A stretch of DNA of 50,512 nt. Source: Lachnospiraceae bacterium (lineage in GTDB: Bacteria; Bacillota; Clostridia; Lachnospirales; Lachnospiraceae). Below the pieces are notes generated by a model. The model ran no database searches, had not been told where the DNA came from, and worked only from the letters and a program-made list of their open reading frames with translations. Positions 35,994 to 44,945 of the stretch are shown here, piece by piece. Positions within the stretch are counted from its first letter, which is position 1. Each line of letters opens with the position of its first letter. The DNA lies in the NCBI GenBank assembly GCA_017412055.1, contig JAFQOW010000030.1:1-50512 (forward strand), given 5' to 3'. The translations under genes and the position numbers were made by a program.

Positions 35994-38108
35994 TTATTTG
36001 TTAAATTTGTATTTCATAGCTCTTAACGCATTTAAAATAGCTATAACACAAACTCCAACATCTGCAAATACTGCGTACCACATTGAAGCTATACCTAATG
36101 CTGCAAGGAATAACACAAGTACCTTAACACCGATTGCAAATACAATATTCTGCTTTACGATTGACAATGTCTTTTTTGATATTTTTATAGCTTTAACAAT
36201 GCTTGATGGCTTATCATCCATGATTACAATATCTGCTGCTTCTATGGCTGCATCCTGGCCTAAACCTCCCATTGCAATACCTATATCAGCTCTGGCAAGA
36301 ACTGGTGCATCATTAATTCCATCACCAGCAAAAGCCACCTTCTTTTCCCCTTTATTTTCTGCCAATATCATTTCTAATTTATCAACCTTATCAGCTGGCA
36401 ACAACTGACTATATATTTCTGTAACGCCTAGACTATTTCCAACATATTCAGCTATATTTTTCTTATCACCTGTAAGCATAACAGTTTTTTCAACACCTAC
36501 TGTTTTCAAACCTAAAATAGCATCCTTAGAATCATCCTTTATCTCATCCGCTATAACTATAGCACCTATATATCTTAGCTTATCTTCACTTTCTCCTATG
36601 GCCACATAAACTATCGTTCCTAACTCTTTACACACCTCATAGGAAATACCAACCTTGTCCATAAGCTTATGATTTCCAACATAAATAATTTGTCCCTCTG
36701 CCATAGCTTTTATACCATAACCAGTTATTTCTTCAAAATTACTACCATCTGTCTTTAATTCCAAAGCCTCAATAGTTTCTAAAATATCTGAATGCTCTAA
36801 CACCCTATTTTTATAGGTTTCTTTAAGTGATAAACCAATAGGATGGTTTGAATATAGCTCTGCTATAGTTGCATATTTAATTACATTTAGTTCTTTTTCA
36901 TCTCCGTATGGTATTGCATTAACTACTTTAAAGTTTCCTTTTGTAAGTGTTCCAGTTTTATCAAATACGACTACTCCTGTCTTAGCAAGAGCTTCCATAT
37001 AAGAACTTCCCTTAATCAATATACCATTAGCTGACGCACCACCTATTCCTGCAAAGAAGCTAAGTGGAACGGAAATAACTAGCGCACATGGACAAGAGAT
37101 AACTAAAAAGCTAAGGGCTCTGTATAACCACTTATACCATACATCCACCACACCGACACCTTCTATAAATGGTGGAATTGTAGCAAGCAAAAGAGCTACA
37201 ACAACGACCACTGGAGTATAATATCTGGCAAACTTTGTAATAAACTTCTCGCTATCCGCCTTCTTATGACTGGCATTCTCCACAAGTTCAAGAATCTTTG
37301 ATACAGTTGACTGACTAAATTCCTTTGTAACCTCAATCTCTAAGACACCACTAACACTTATAGAACCACTTATTATATCATCCCCTACATAAATCTCCCT
37401 TGGAAGGCTCTCTCCTGTTAGTGCCATAGTATCAATTGTTCCTTCGCCTTTTGCAAGTTTGCCATCAAGAGCAACCTTTTCTCCCGGTTTTACGACAATA
37501 ATCTCCCCTATTCTAACCTCTGAAGGTTCTTTCTTAACTACAGTTCCGTCATGAAGCTTCACATAGGCTACATTAGGTCTAATATCCATAAGTGCTGAAA
37601 TAGATTTTCTAGATTTACCCACAGCATAATCCTGAAACATTTCTCCCACTTGATAGAACATCATAACTGCAACTGCTTCAGGATACTCTCCTATGAAAAA
37701 TGCTCCTACAGTAGCTAACGCCATAAGGAAATTTTCATCGAAAACTTTACCCTTCATTATATTTCTAACAGCAGTTTTTACAACCTCTCCACCTACTGTA
37801 AAATATGATATTAAATATAATATCAAGCTTATAGTTTCAACTGTTCCAAGACTTATAGCAAGCTTATGTGATAATTCATAGGAATATTTTCCAACAAATA
37901 TAGCCGCAACTAAGAATATCCCTGCTAAGAAAATCTTAGCAATTTCCTTACCTTCAATATCTCCGCCATGTTCATGGTCATGTCCGCAACCACAACTATG
38001 TTCATGATGATGTTCGTGGTGATGTTCTTTATGATTATGTTCTTTATGATTGCGTTTAGAACAACAACATTCTTTATTTATTTTCTCATCCTTATGTACT
38101 TCACACAT
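35994..38108 (-). CDS. Zinc/cadmium-type P1B ATPase with His-rich N-terminus
   Basis: A 704-residue heavy-metal exporter of the CadA/ZntA group. The N-terminus (about 1-50) has no HMA domain; instead it carries ECCCSKRN and a dense run of His, Glu and Cys (HHHEHHHEHSCGCGHDHEH), likely a metal-binding tail. The transmembrane site is CPC at 339-341 in ISCPCALVIS, DKTGT at 383-387, and the GDGINDAPVLARADIGIAMG hinge follows. Its start is 17 bases after the ArsR-type repressor gene, so the two form a metal-responsive operon. Zn(II), Cd(II) or Pb(II) are the expected ions. Confidence 0.92.
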   Translation of the reverse strand: MCEVHKDEKINKECCCSKRNHKEHNHKEHHHEHHHEHSCGCGHDHEHGGDIEGKEIAKIFLAGIFLVAAIFVGKYSYELSHKLAISLGTVETISLILYLISYFTVGGEVVKTAVRNIMKGKVFDENFLMALATVGAFFIGEYPEAVAVMMFYQVGEMFQDYAVGKSRKSISALMDIRPNVAYVKLHDGTVVKKEPSEVRIGEIIVVKPGEKVALDGKLAKGEGTIDTMALTGESLPREIYVGDDIISGSISVSGVLEIEVTKEFSQSTVSKILELVENASHKKADSEKFITKFARYYTPVVVVVALLLATIPPFIEGVGVVDVWYKWLYRALSFLVISCPCALVISVPLSFFAGIGGASANGILIKGSSYMEALAKTGVVVFDKTGTLTKGNFKVVNAIPYGDEKELNVIKYATIAELYSNHPIGLSLKETYKNRVLEHSDILETIEALELKTDGSNFEEITGYGIKAMAEGQIIYVGNHKLMDKVGISYEVCKELGTIVYVAIGESEDKLRYIGAIVIADEIKDDSKDAILGLKTVGVEKTVMLTGDKKNIAEYVGNSLGVTEIYSQLLPADKVDKLEMILAENKGEKKVAFAGDGINDAPVLARADIGIAMGGLGQDAAIEAADIVIMDDKPSSIVKAIKISKKTLSIVKQNIVFAIGVKVLVLFLAALGIASMWYAVFADVGVCVIAILNALRAMKYKFNK

Positions 38109-38125
38109 ATTGTTACCTCCGTTTA

Positions 38126-38521
38126 TTATTCCATTATATGTTCTATGCCTTGATTTAATATATGTTCTATATGTCCATCAGATAATGAATAAAAAATTGA
38201 CTTTCCTTCTTTTCTATACTTGACAAGACGCATTTGCTTTAACATTCGAAGCTGATGTGACACAGCAGACTGACTAATATTTAGTACCTGTCCTATATCA
38301 CACACACACATTTCTGACTGTAGCAATACGTATAAAATCTTAATTCTAGTAGAATCAGCAAATACTTTAAAAAATTCAGCCAAGTCGAAAAGTACCTCTT
38401 CCTCTGGCATATTATCATTAACCTTATCTACAATATCCTGATGAATATGTATATATTCGCAATTACATGGATCATTCTCAGAATTTAAAATATTCACTTT
38501 ATCTCTCTCCATAACATACAT
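38126..38521 (-). CDS. ArsR/SmtB-family metal-responsive repressor
   Basis: A 131-residue winged-helix repressor of the CadC/SmtB type. The DNA-recognition region is MCVCDIGQVLNISQSAVSHQLRML. Candidate metal ligands are Cys19 and Cys21 (PCNCEY), Cys72 and Cys74 in helix 3 (CVC), and Asp115, His117 and His120 in the C-terminal helix (SDGHIEHI), so both the alpha3N and alpha5 sites may be present. AAGGAG precedes the start; an ATG three codons further on is a possible alternative. A strong SmtB-type operator lies just upstream, indicating autoregulation with the pump. Confidence 0.92.
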   Translation of the reverse strand: MYVMERDKVNILNSENDPCNCEYIHIHQDIVDKVNDNMPEEEVLFDLAEFFKVFADSTRIKILYVLLQSEMCVCDIGQVLNISQSAVSHQLRMLKQMRLVKYRKEGKSIFYSLSDGHIEHILNQGIEHIME

Positions 38522-38563
38522 CTCCTTGATAATATTATATAAACTCTTATTTACATTTTAACG

Positions 38564-38582
38564 TATGAATAATTGTTCATAT
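38564..38582. promoter_or_regulatory. ArsR/SmtB 12-2-12 operator
   Basis: The minus strand reads ATGAACAATTATTCAT, containing TGAACA-AT-TATTCA, the known core of SmtB, CzrA, ZiaR and CadC operators. It sits immediately downstream of the -10 of the repressor promoter, so bound repressor would block polymerase. Confidence 0.7.
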
Positions 38583-38586
38583 GTTT

Positions 38587-38615
38587 ATATTATATTTATA
38601 TTAATGTAATGTCAA
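38587..38615 (-). promoter_or_regulatory. Promoter of the metal-efflux operon
   Basis: On the minus strand a perfect TTGACA (38610-38615) is followed after 17 bases by TAATAT (38587-38592), or after 15 bases by TATAAT (38589-38594). The operator lies directly after it. Confidence 0.6.
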
Positions 38616-38629
38616 GTAGTATTTTAAAA

Positions 38630-38665
38630 GAAGCTAGAATATCTTTTTAATGATATCCTAGCTTC
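38630..38665 (-). terminator. Terminator of the coat-like gene pair
   Basis: GAAGCTAGAATATC (38630-38643) pairs with GATATCCTAGCTTC (38652-38665) with one mismatch. On the minus strand a TTCTTTT stretch follows. It lies 29 bases after the coat-like gene. Confidence 0.65.
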
Positions 38666-38694
38666 CTCTTATTTACCTACAATTTATCTACCTA

Positions 38695-38958
38695 TTAAAG
38701 CATGCTTCCCTGGCTAAACAAAGACTTCACATGCTTAATATCTTCCATACCAGCCTTATCAGCAGGTACATAATAAGCCTTATCTCTCGCTATCTGATAT
38801 AACTCTTCCTGTGATAACTCACAAGCATTACGAAACTGCTTTAAAGTAGTCTTAAGCTGCATGTTCTCTGTCTGTGGAATCATCTCACCATATCTTACAA
38901 GCTCACCGTTCATACCTGCTAAAACATCATTTACCATTGTCTTTTCCTGCATCTGCAT
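38695..38958 (-). CDS. CotF-like spore coat protein
   Basis: An 87-residue helical protein resembling the CotF/ferritin-like coat family: MVNDVLAGMNGELVRYGEMIPQTENMQLKTTLKQFRNACELSQEELYQIAR with a tail DKAYYVPADKAGMEDI, which is typical of CotF proteins (YYxPA). Its function is presumably structural in the spore coat or in spore resistance. It lies 12 bases after another short helical gene and is followed by a terminator. Confidence 0.75.
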   Translation of the reverse strand: MQMQEKTMVNDVLAGMNGELVRYGEMIPQTENMQLKTTLKQFRNACELSQEELYQIARDKAYYVPADKAGMEDIKHVKSLFSQGSML

Positions 38959-38970
38959 ATCAATCCCCTC

Positions 38971-39153
38971 CTATAAGAACTTCATTAACTGTTCTTTATT
39001 CTGCATTGCTGTCTGCGCACCCTTTTCAAAGAAAGCCTTTACCTTTTGGTCTGTTGCACAGTTAGCATATTCCTTAAGCTTACAATGTGATGTGTCAAAT
39101 CCTGCTATAAGATGGCGAAGATTCTGTAATTCTAATTCTGAAATTTCTGTCAT
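38971..39153 (-). CDS. Small helical protein, likely coat-protein partner
   Basis: A 60-residue predicted helical protein with a strong AAGGAGG site, followed by the CotF-like gene. The sequence MTEISELELQNLRHLIAGFDTSHCKLKEYANCATDQKVKAFFEKGAQTAMQNKEQL resembles short proteins found next to CotF-like coat proteins in clostridia. Two cysteines (24 and 32) and a single His are its only reactive residues. No named domain recognised. Confidence 0.7.
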   Translation of the reverse strand: MTEISELELQNLRHLIAGFDTSHCKLKEYANCATDQKVKAFFEKGAQTAMQNKEQLMKFL

Positions 39154-39186
39154 GACTAATTCCTCCTTACATTATATACAATTAAT

Positions 39187-39220
39187 AAAGAGGCTATCTG
39201 ATAACTTTGATAGCCTCTTT
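39187..39220 (-). terminator. Terminator of the polyamine operon
   Basis: AAAGAGGCTATC (39187-39198) pairs with GATAGCCTCTTT (39209-39220) around ten bases. It lies 41 bases after the SGNH hydrolase stop; the T run on the minus strand is short (CTCTTTATT). Confidence 0.65.
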
Positions 39221-39260
39221 CTATAGTTTGTGTAATCATCATAATAATATACAACGAATT

Positions 39261-39896
39261 TTACTTATTTTTATCTATTTCAATAAGTTTCTTATAAATA
39301 GCAACAGCTAACTTTTTATGATTTTCCTCGTCCATATGAATACAATCAGCTAACGACGCCTCTGCATAATCTGCCGCATTCAAAAAAGATATATCATGTT
39401 TACTGCAAATCTTTAAAAATTCTGGTGCTAACATTTTTGATATTGTAACGCTTTCTTTATCATAATTATCAAATACATTGCCATTTTTCCCAAGTTCATC
39501 TCGTACTAATACTGGCGAGATAATAAGAATCTTAGGGATGCCAAATCTTTGCCACAATTCCTTTGAATTAATTATATTAATAAATTCTTCTATTCCGTCA
39601 GCTATATAGTTAATATTACGATTACTTCCCACCTTAAGTTCGTTAGTTCCCAGCATAACCACTACATAATCAAGAGGCTTATGGGACATTAGTAATAGTT
39701 TTAAAGCACTTATGCCACATCTTTCTGGAATAATCAGATCTTTAGACAATATTGTTCTTCCATTTAAACCTTCTTCTATGATTTCATTCTCAGGCATAAG
39801 TGTCGCTAATACTTTTGTCCATCTATTAGCATGCCTTAGCCCATTTTGGGGATTATAACCCCATGTATTACTATCACCTATGCATAATATTCTCAT
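39261..39896 (-). CDS. SGNH/GDSL hydrolase
   Basis: A 211-residue esterase-like protein. The catalytic serine is in block I (CIGDSNTWGY, Ser9), the block III glycine/asparagine are in VVMLGTNELK, and the Asp-His pair is in the late DCIHMDEENHKKLA. No signal peptide is seen, so it is cytoplasmic. SGNH hydrolases include lipases, carbohydrate esterases and arylesterases; the GDSNTWGY form resembles cytoplasmic carbohydrate/aryl esterases. It is the last gene of the run starting at the arginine/lysine decarboxylase, 18 bases after the zinc-ribbon gene. Confidence 0.85.
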   Translation of the reverse strand: MRILCIGDSNTWGYNPQNGLRHANRWTKVLATLMPENEIIEEGLNGRTILSKDLIIPERCGISALKLLLMSHKPLDYVVVMLGTNELKVGSNRNINYIADGIEEFINIINSKELWQRFGIPKILIISPVLVRDELGKNGNVFDNYDKESVTISKMLAPEFLKICSKHDISFLNAADYAEASLADCIHMDEENHKKLAVAIYKKLIEIDKNK

Positions 39897-39914
39897 AAAA
39901 TCTCACCATCCTCT

Positions 39915-41324
39915 CTATCCAACCAACAGTAATATCCCCAACACAGCAAGTGCATACGCCACAAAGAAAGTAATAATAAGCTTTTTTCTTATCTTTTGTT
40001 CCTCTGGCACACACTCTTCATTAATTCTATAATTATCAATGATAAAATTATACTTCTCATAAGGTATCTTACTTCCACAATATTCACACACTCCACCATT
40101 AAGCAAATTTACGGTACTACCGCAGGATTCACATTCATACATAGAGATTACACTGATATTATCGATAACCATATCTTTAATACCTGATAATGTCAACGTA
40201 AGAGTTTCATACTGCTTATCAATTTTTTCACCCATATATCTGTATACGTCCATACCTACATTAGCTATTAGTACATATTCATTCTCAAGCTCTTTAAAAT
40301 CTATAAATTTAATGTCAGTCAAGCTACAATCTATCACATTGCTATAGTAATCTACTATCCTTGACATCTCTATACGCGTAAATACATTTACATCCTCTGC
40401 CCTGTTTGTCATATGGATATTTCTAAGAATCATCTCAAGATTTTGTACAAAAACCTCGCTGCTAAAATCCTTAATTTTTTCTCTAAGTTCTCTATTAAAT
40501 GGACTATAATTGATTCTAACAAACATATGATTATCATAATATATCCACCTGATAATATTTACAAATATAAGGCATAACCAAAAAGCCAACGACAAAAGCA
40601 GCGTTGTTCCACTTATATGCAATCCTGTATCAACCACTTTTTTTATAAGTTCTGCATTACTAAAAAGAGCATCTATGATACAAGCAATAACAAAAAGTGG
40701 CACTACAAATATAATGCTAGGTATTAAAACAAATGTAGCTGCCTTCCACATTCTGCCAAACCATCTAGATATTCCCTTTTCATAATCATTTTTCATATAA
40801 AAGGATGAAATCTTAAGGTCATTTTCTTGAATATGAAATTTACTATTACAATAGCTACATCCTCCTATAAATGCTGATATGGTATCCTTGTGTCCACATT
40901 TTGGACACTCTACATATGTATCCTCTCCATCCTTCATAAGCTGATCTGTACAAACCATCATATCTGCATTTTCCTCGTATATGCAGCTACCATTTTTCAT
41001 AATTCTTTTATTGACAGTTAATCTTTTTTTCGTAAATCCAGCCTTATATGTAGACCTTTTAGGATACACTTCTGTCTCTATTCTTTTCCTATTTAGCTCT
41101 CCTGTCTTAAGAAAGCTTCCACGCTTTTTTCCTTCCTTTTCATCAAGATACTCAAGCTCAATAGTCAAACCATTTTCATCTAAACGTCTCTTACTATGCA
41201 TAAGACTCTGCCAAAATGGTTGCGTACAAAGGCACGCAATATCCTCTTCATTTTTATGACCACTAAAAAAATCTCTATACTCGTTTATGAAATTAAAAAA
41301 ATTTGTTTTCATCCTTTCATACAT
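39915..41324 (-). CDS. Zinc-ribbon membrane protein of unknown function
   Basis: No family recognised with certainty. The 469-residue protein has two zinc-ribbon-like Cys pairs: CPKC/CSYC at 140-159 and CESC/CEYC near 400-420. Two membrane segments lie at about 195-217 and 238-260, and another at the C-terminus (about 448-468). The region between the second and third segments (about 280-380: FSSEVFVQNLEMILRNIH and FKELENEYVLIANVGMDVYRYMG) resembles Tim44-like domains of bacterial membrane proteins. It starts 9 bases after the carboxyspermidine decarboxylase gene, so it is probably co-expressed with polyamine synthesis. Confidence 0.7.
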   Translation of the reverse strand: MYERMKTNFFNFINEYRDFFSGHKNEEDIACLCTQPFWQSLMHSKRRLDENGLTIELEYLDEKEGKKRGSFLKTGELNRKRIETEVYPKRSTYKAGFTKKRLTVNKRIMKNGSCIYEENADMMVCTDQLMKDGEDTYVECPKCGHKDTISAFIGGCSYCNSKFHIQENDLKISSFYMKNDYEKGISRWFGRMWKAATFVLIPSIIFVVPLFVIACIIDALFSNAELIKKVVDTGLHISGTTLLLSLAFWLCLIFVNIIRWIYYDNHMFVRINYSPFNRELREKIKDFSSEVFVQNLEMILRNIHMTNRAEDVNVFTRIEMSRIVDYYSNVIDCSLTDIKFIDFKELENEYVLIANVGMDVYRYMGEKIDKQYETLTLTLSGIKDMVIDNISVISMYECESCGSTVNLLNGGVCEYCGSKIPYEKYNFIIDNYRINEECVPEEQKIRKKLIITFFVAYALAVLGILLLVG

Positions 41325-41333
41325 AGAAAAAAC

Positions 41334-42602
41334 CTACTTCCCTAGCCTTACCTTAAAATCCTCATATCCAAAACTTATCAATTCAACTAAGTCACCATTT
41401 TCCTTTAAAGCATATATGGAAGGTAAAGGCATTCCATTAAATGTATTATTCTTACACGTTGTATATATTGCCATATCTCCAAATATAACTCTATTTCCAA
41501 TTTTAATCAAGTCTTCAAAATAGTAATCGCCTATAATATCACCAGAAAGACAAGTAGGTCCACCAAGACGGTAAACAGCACCTTTATCTACATTGGTATA
41601 AAAGCCACCGTCTAAATCATGTTCCATATCATTGCCATATGTTTCCATAGCCTTAGCTCTTAATACTGGTGGCATATATGGCATCTCTATTACATCAGGC
41701 ATATGACATGCAGCTGATACATCTAAAATAGCATTTGTCACATCACCATTTTTCGTAATGTCAAGAACCTCAGAAACAAGATAACCAGCGTTTAATGCAC
41801 AAGCCTCACCAGGCTCTAAATAAACAACCACCTGATACTTAGACTGAATGTGATTAATAAGACTTTCTAATAATTCAATATTATAATCATCCTTAGTTAT
41901 ATGATGTCCACCGCCAAAATTAATCCACTTAAGCCTAGAAAAATACTTACCAAATTTTTCTTCAACAGCCTTTAATGTAACTTCCAAAGCTTCCGCTCCC
42001 TGCTCACACAATGTATGAAAATGTATTCCATCAAGGCTATCTATAAGCTCTGGTGTCATCTCATCATCCCACTGTGCCTTAGTTACACCAAGCCTTCCAC
42101 CTGGCGCACACGGATTATATATTTCATATCCCTCTTTTGTTGAACACTCTGGATTAACACGAATACCTATGCTCTTTCCTGCCACCTTCGCTCTATTTCC
42201 AAACTTTGTCAATTGATTTACGGAATTAAATACAATATGGTCAGCATATTTTAATAACTCATCAAATTCCGGCTCCTTATATGCACCACAAAAAACATGC
42301 ACTTCGCCCTCTGGCATTTTCTCTGCTCCAAGACGCGCTTCATACAACCCACTGGCCTCTGTTCCTGCAAGGTAATTGCCCAATATATTGTACATATTAA
42401 AATTTGAAAAGGCCTTCTGTGCAAGAAGAATTTTACAGCCTGTCCTATCTTGAATACCCTTTAAAATCTCACCATTTCTTCTAAGCATAGCTTCGTCTAT
42501 AACGTATGATGGTGTAGACAAAGTATTAAATAAATCATCAATATTATATTTTTCAAGCCCCCTAAACTGAGGGGCTAAAACATCCTTACATACTCTTTCC
42601 AT
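41334..42602 (-). CDS. nspC: Carboxy(nor)spermidine decarboxylase
   Basis: A PLP-dependent alanine-racemase-fold decarboxylase that removes CO2 from carboxynorspermidine or carboxyspermidine to give the polyamine. At 422 residues it is somewhat longer than typical NspC. The PLP lysine is Lys63 in ILLAQKAFSNF; the substrate/PLP blocks FHTLCEQGAEALE and KWINFGGGHHIT, and the C-terminal CLSGDIIGDYYF segment with its cysteine, follow. GAGG lies eight bases before the start. It is 68 bases downstream of the dehydrogenase gene, completing the aspartate-semialdehyde-based spermidine pathway. Confidence 0.9.
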   Translation of the reverse strand: MERVCKDVLAPQFRGLEKYNIDDLFNTLSTPSYVIDEAMLRRNGEILKGIQDRTGCKILLAQKAFSNFNMYNILGNYLAGTEASGLYEARLGAEKMPEGEVHVFCGAYKEPEFDELLKYADHIVFNSVNQLTKFGNRAKVAGKSIGIRVNPECSTKEGYEIYNPCAPGGRLGVTKAQWDDEMTPELIDSLDGIHFHTLCEQGAEALEVTLKAVEEKFGKYFSRLKWINFGGGHHITKDDYNIELLESLINHIQSKYQVVVYLEPGEACALNAGYLVSEVLDITKNGDVTNAILDVSAACHMPDVIEMPYMPPVLRAKAMETYGNDMEHDLDGGFYTNVDKGAVYRLGGPTCLSGDIIGDYYFEDLIKIGNRVIFGDMAIYTTCKNNTFNGMPLPSIYALKENGDLVELISFGYEDFKVRLGK

Positions 42603-42670
42603 ATTATGCCTCTTATATCATTTTATTCAAGAACCAAGCGAGCAAATCCGTATCATCATATTTGACAAAA

Positions 42671-43930
42671 CTAATCCACAAGCACCGGTTCAAAGGTTTC
42701 TTCATATGGCAAACCATACTTAGAAAGCGCTTCCATATAAGGGTCTGGATCAAACTCTTCCACTGTATATACGCCCTTTTTATCCCACTTCTTAGTAAGA
42801 AGCATCAACGCACCACACATAGCAGGTACACCTGTCGTATAAGAGATTGCTTGAGAGCCAACCTCTTTGTAGCATTCCTCATGGTCGCACACATTATAAA
42901 CATAATATGTTTTATCCTTACCATCCTTCTTTCCAGTAAATATACATCCAATATTTGTCTTACCCTTAGTTCGTGGTCCAAGTGTAGCAGGTTCTGGAAG
43001 AAGTGCCTTTAAAAACTGAATCGGAACTATTTCTCTACCTTCATACATAATCGGTGTAGTAGAAAGCATCCCCACATTTTCAAGACATTTCATATGAGTA
43101 AGATAGCTTTGACCAAATGTCATAAAGAAACGAATTCTCTTAACACCAGGTATATTTTTAGCCAATGATTCTATCTCCTCATGGTGAAGAAGATACATAT
43201 CCTTTATGCCTACCTTATCAAATTCATATTCTCTCTTAATGCTCATGGCTGGAATCTCAACCCAATGTCCATTCTCCCAATAGCTTCCCGGAGCAGATAC
43301 TTCTCTTAAATTAATCTCTGGGTTAAAATTTGTAGCAAAAGGATATCCGTGGTCTCCCCCATTACAATCTAAAATATCGATAGTCTCAATGGTATCAAAA
43401 TGATGTTTCAATGCATACGCACAATAACACTGGGTCACACCAGGGTCAAAACCAGAACCTAAAAGAGCTGTAAGCCCTGCCTTCTCAAACTTCTCCTTAT
43501 AAGCCCACTGCCAGCTATAATCAAAGTATGCAGAAAAGCCCTCTTCCTTACAACGCTTTTCATATATTTCTTTCCATTGAGGGTCCTCTATATCCTCCGG
43601 CTCATAATTAGCTGTATCCATATAATTTACGCCACAGATAAGACAAGCATCCATAATAGTCAAATCCTGATAAGGCAATGCTATATTCATAACAAGCTCA
43701 GGCTTATAGCTATTAATAAGCTCAACAAGCTCGTCTACATTGTCTGCATCTACCTTTGCAGTTGTAATATTTGTAGCAGTCTTTCCTCTAAGCTTATCTG
43801 CTAAATCATCACACTTAGACTTAGTCCTACTAGCTATGCAAATGTCAGTAAACACTTCACTTACCTGACAACATTTCTGGATAGCCACTGAAGCTACGCC
43901 ACCACATCCAATAATTAACACTCTACTCAT
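42671..43930 (-). CDS. Carboxy(nor)spermidine dehydrogenase (saccharopine dehydrogenase-like)
   Basis: A 419-residue NADPH-dependent enzyme of the LYS9/saccharopine-dehydrogenase fold that reductively condenses a diamine with aspartate semialdehyde. The Rossmann motif IIGCGGVASVAIQ starts at about residue 5; blocks CLICGVNYMDTANYEPED and ALLGSGFDPGVTQCYCAYA are typical. Its gene neighbours, agmatinase and NspC, indicate carboxyspermidine (from putrescine) as its product rather than saccharopine. It lies 90 bases after the agmatinase gene. Confidence 0.88.
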   Translation of the reverse strand: MSRVLIIGCGGVASVAIQKCCQVSEVFTDICIASRTKSKCDDLADKLRGKTATNITTAKVDADNVDELVELINSYKPELVMNIALPYQDLTIMDACLICGVNYMDTANYEPEDIEDPQWKEIYEKRCKEEGFSAYFDYSWQWAYKEKFEKAGLTALLGSGFDPGVTQCYCAYALKHHFDTIETIDILDCNGGDHGYPFATNFNPEINLREVSAPGSYWENGHWVEIPAMSIKREYEFDKVGIKDMYLLHHEEIESLAKNIPGVKRIRFFMTFGQSYLTHMKCLENVGMLSTTPIMYEGREIVPIQFLKALLPEPATLGPRTKGKTNIGCIFTGKKDGKDKTYYVYNVCDHEECYKEVGSQAISYTTGVPAMCGALMLLTKKWDKKGVYTVEEFDPDPYMEALSKYGLPYEETFEPVLVD

Positions 43931-44020
43931 TTATTCTACCTCATTAACTTTCTCAATAATTACTTTTATTTACATACATATCACTTGACTACCATATAAA
44001 ATTCTACGGATTGTTACGTG

Positions 44021-44914
44021 CTACGCACTCTGCAATATAGCAAGCATCAGCTCTCTTAACACCTTGCAAGCCACTGCTGTAGATGCACCGCTGCCATCAA
44101 GCATAGGAGCTAATTCATTAACATCGGCACCTACTATATTTGTCTTAGCTACAAGCTTTATAGCCTCAAGAAGCTGTATAAATGTAACTCCACCTGCTTC
44201 TGGCGTGCCTGTCCCTGGAAATACTGAAGGGTCAAGACAATCTAAATCAATAGTAAAATACACAGGCACATTTTCCTTCACAAGCTTGTCCACAAGCTCC
44301 TTTAAGCCCTCAAAAGAAAACTTATGCATATCTGTATGTTCTTTTGCAAACAGGAACTCCTCTCGCTCACCACTTCTTATACAAAACTGATGAATCCTAC
44401 CATCGCCTACTATCTCATGACATCGTCTCATCACACATGCATGACTAAGTCCCACACCCAAATACTCATCCCTTAAGTCAGCATGAGCATCAAAATGAAT
44501 AATATGTAAATTATCATATTTACAAGCTACTGCTCTCACACTTCCTAAGGTTACCAAATGCTCCCCGCCTATAAGCAACGGAAGCTTTCCTGCATCTAGA
44601 ATTACACGTGTCCTATCCTCAATATCCTTTAACGCCATTTCCTGACTACCAAAACAAAGCTCCAAATCGCCACTATCAAACACCTTATAATCTAGCAAAT
44701 CCTTATCCTGATAAGGACTATATGTCTCTAATCCAAAGCTTTCATGGCGCATAGCAGCCGAACCAAATCTCGCTCCCGGTCTAAAGCTTGTAGTAGAATC
44801 AAATGGTGCACCAAACACCACCATTGAAGCTTCCTCAAAAGAAGCTTCACAGCCTATAAAGTTTTCTACATTTCTCTTTAAATCAATATTCATTTCTTTT
44901 AATCCATCCTTCAT
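44021..44914 (-). CDS. speB: Agmatinase / agmatine-type ureohydrolase
   Basis: A ureohydrolase of 297 residues that converts agmatine (or aminopropylagmatine) to putrescine (or spermidine) plus urea. The binuclear manganese site is formed by GGEH, HFDAHADLRDE and TIDLDCLDPSVFPGTGTPE. A GAGG lies eight bases before the start. It lies 31 bases after the spermidine synthase gene, between it and the carboxyspermidine enzymes, an order that leaves open which substrate is used first. Confidence 0.92.
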   Translation of the reverse strand: MKDGLKEMNIDLKRNVENFIGCEASFEEASMVVFGAPFDSTTSFRPGARFGSAAMRHESFGLETYSPYQDKDLLDYKVFDSGDLELCFGSQEMALKDIEDRTRVILDAGKLPLLIGGEHLVTLGSVRAVACKYDNLHIIHFDAHADLRDEYLGVGLSHACVMRRCHEIVGDGRIHQFCIRSGEREEFLFAKEHTDMHKFSFEGLKELVDKLVKENVPVYFTIDLDCLDPSVFPGTGTPEAGGVTFIQLLEAIKLVAKTNIVGADVNELAPMLDGSGASTAVACKVLRELMLAILQSA

Positions 44915-44945
44915 TTTATTTACCTCACAACCAAATATCCACTTA

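Noticed and set aside
35998-36408. 136-codon plus-strand frame opposite the zinc/cadmium ATPase gene
   Set aside because: It is antisense to the conserved GDGIND region and has no ribosome-binding site; treated as a shadow.
39171-39197. Sigma-E-like ATA-N16-TATATAAT before the small coat-like gene pair
   Set aside because: The predicted start would fall inside the Shine-Dalgarno sequence at 39162-39168 and the -35 lies within a terminator stem, so it is most likely chance in AT-rich DNA.
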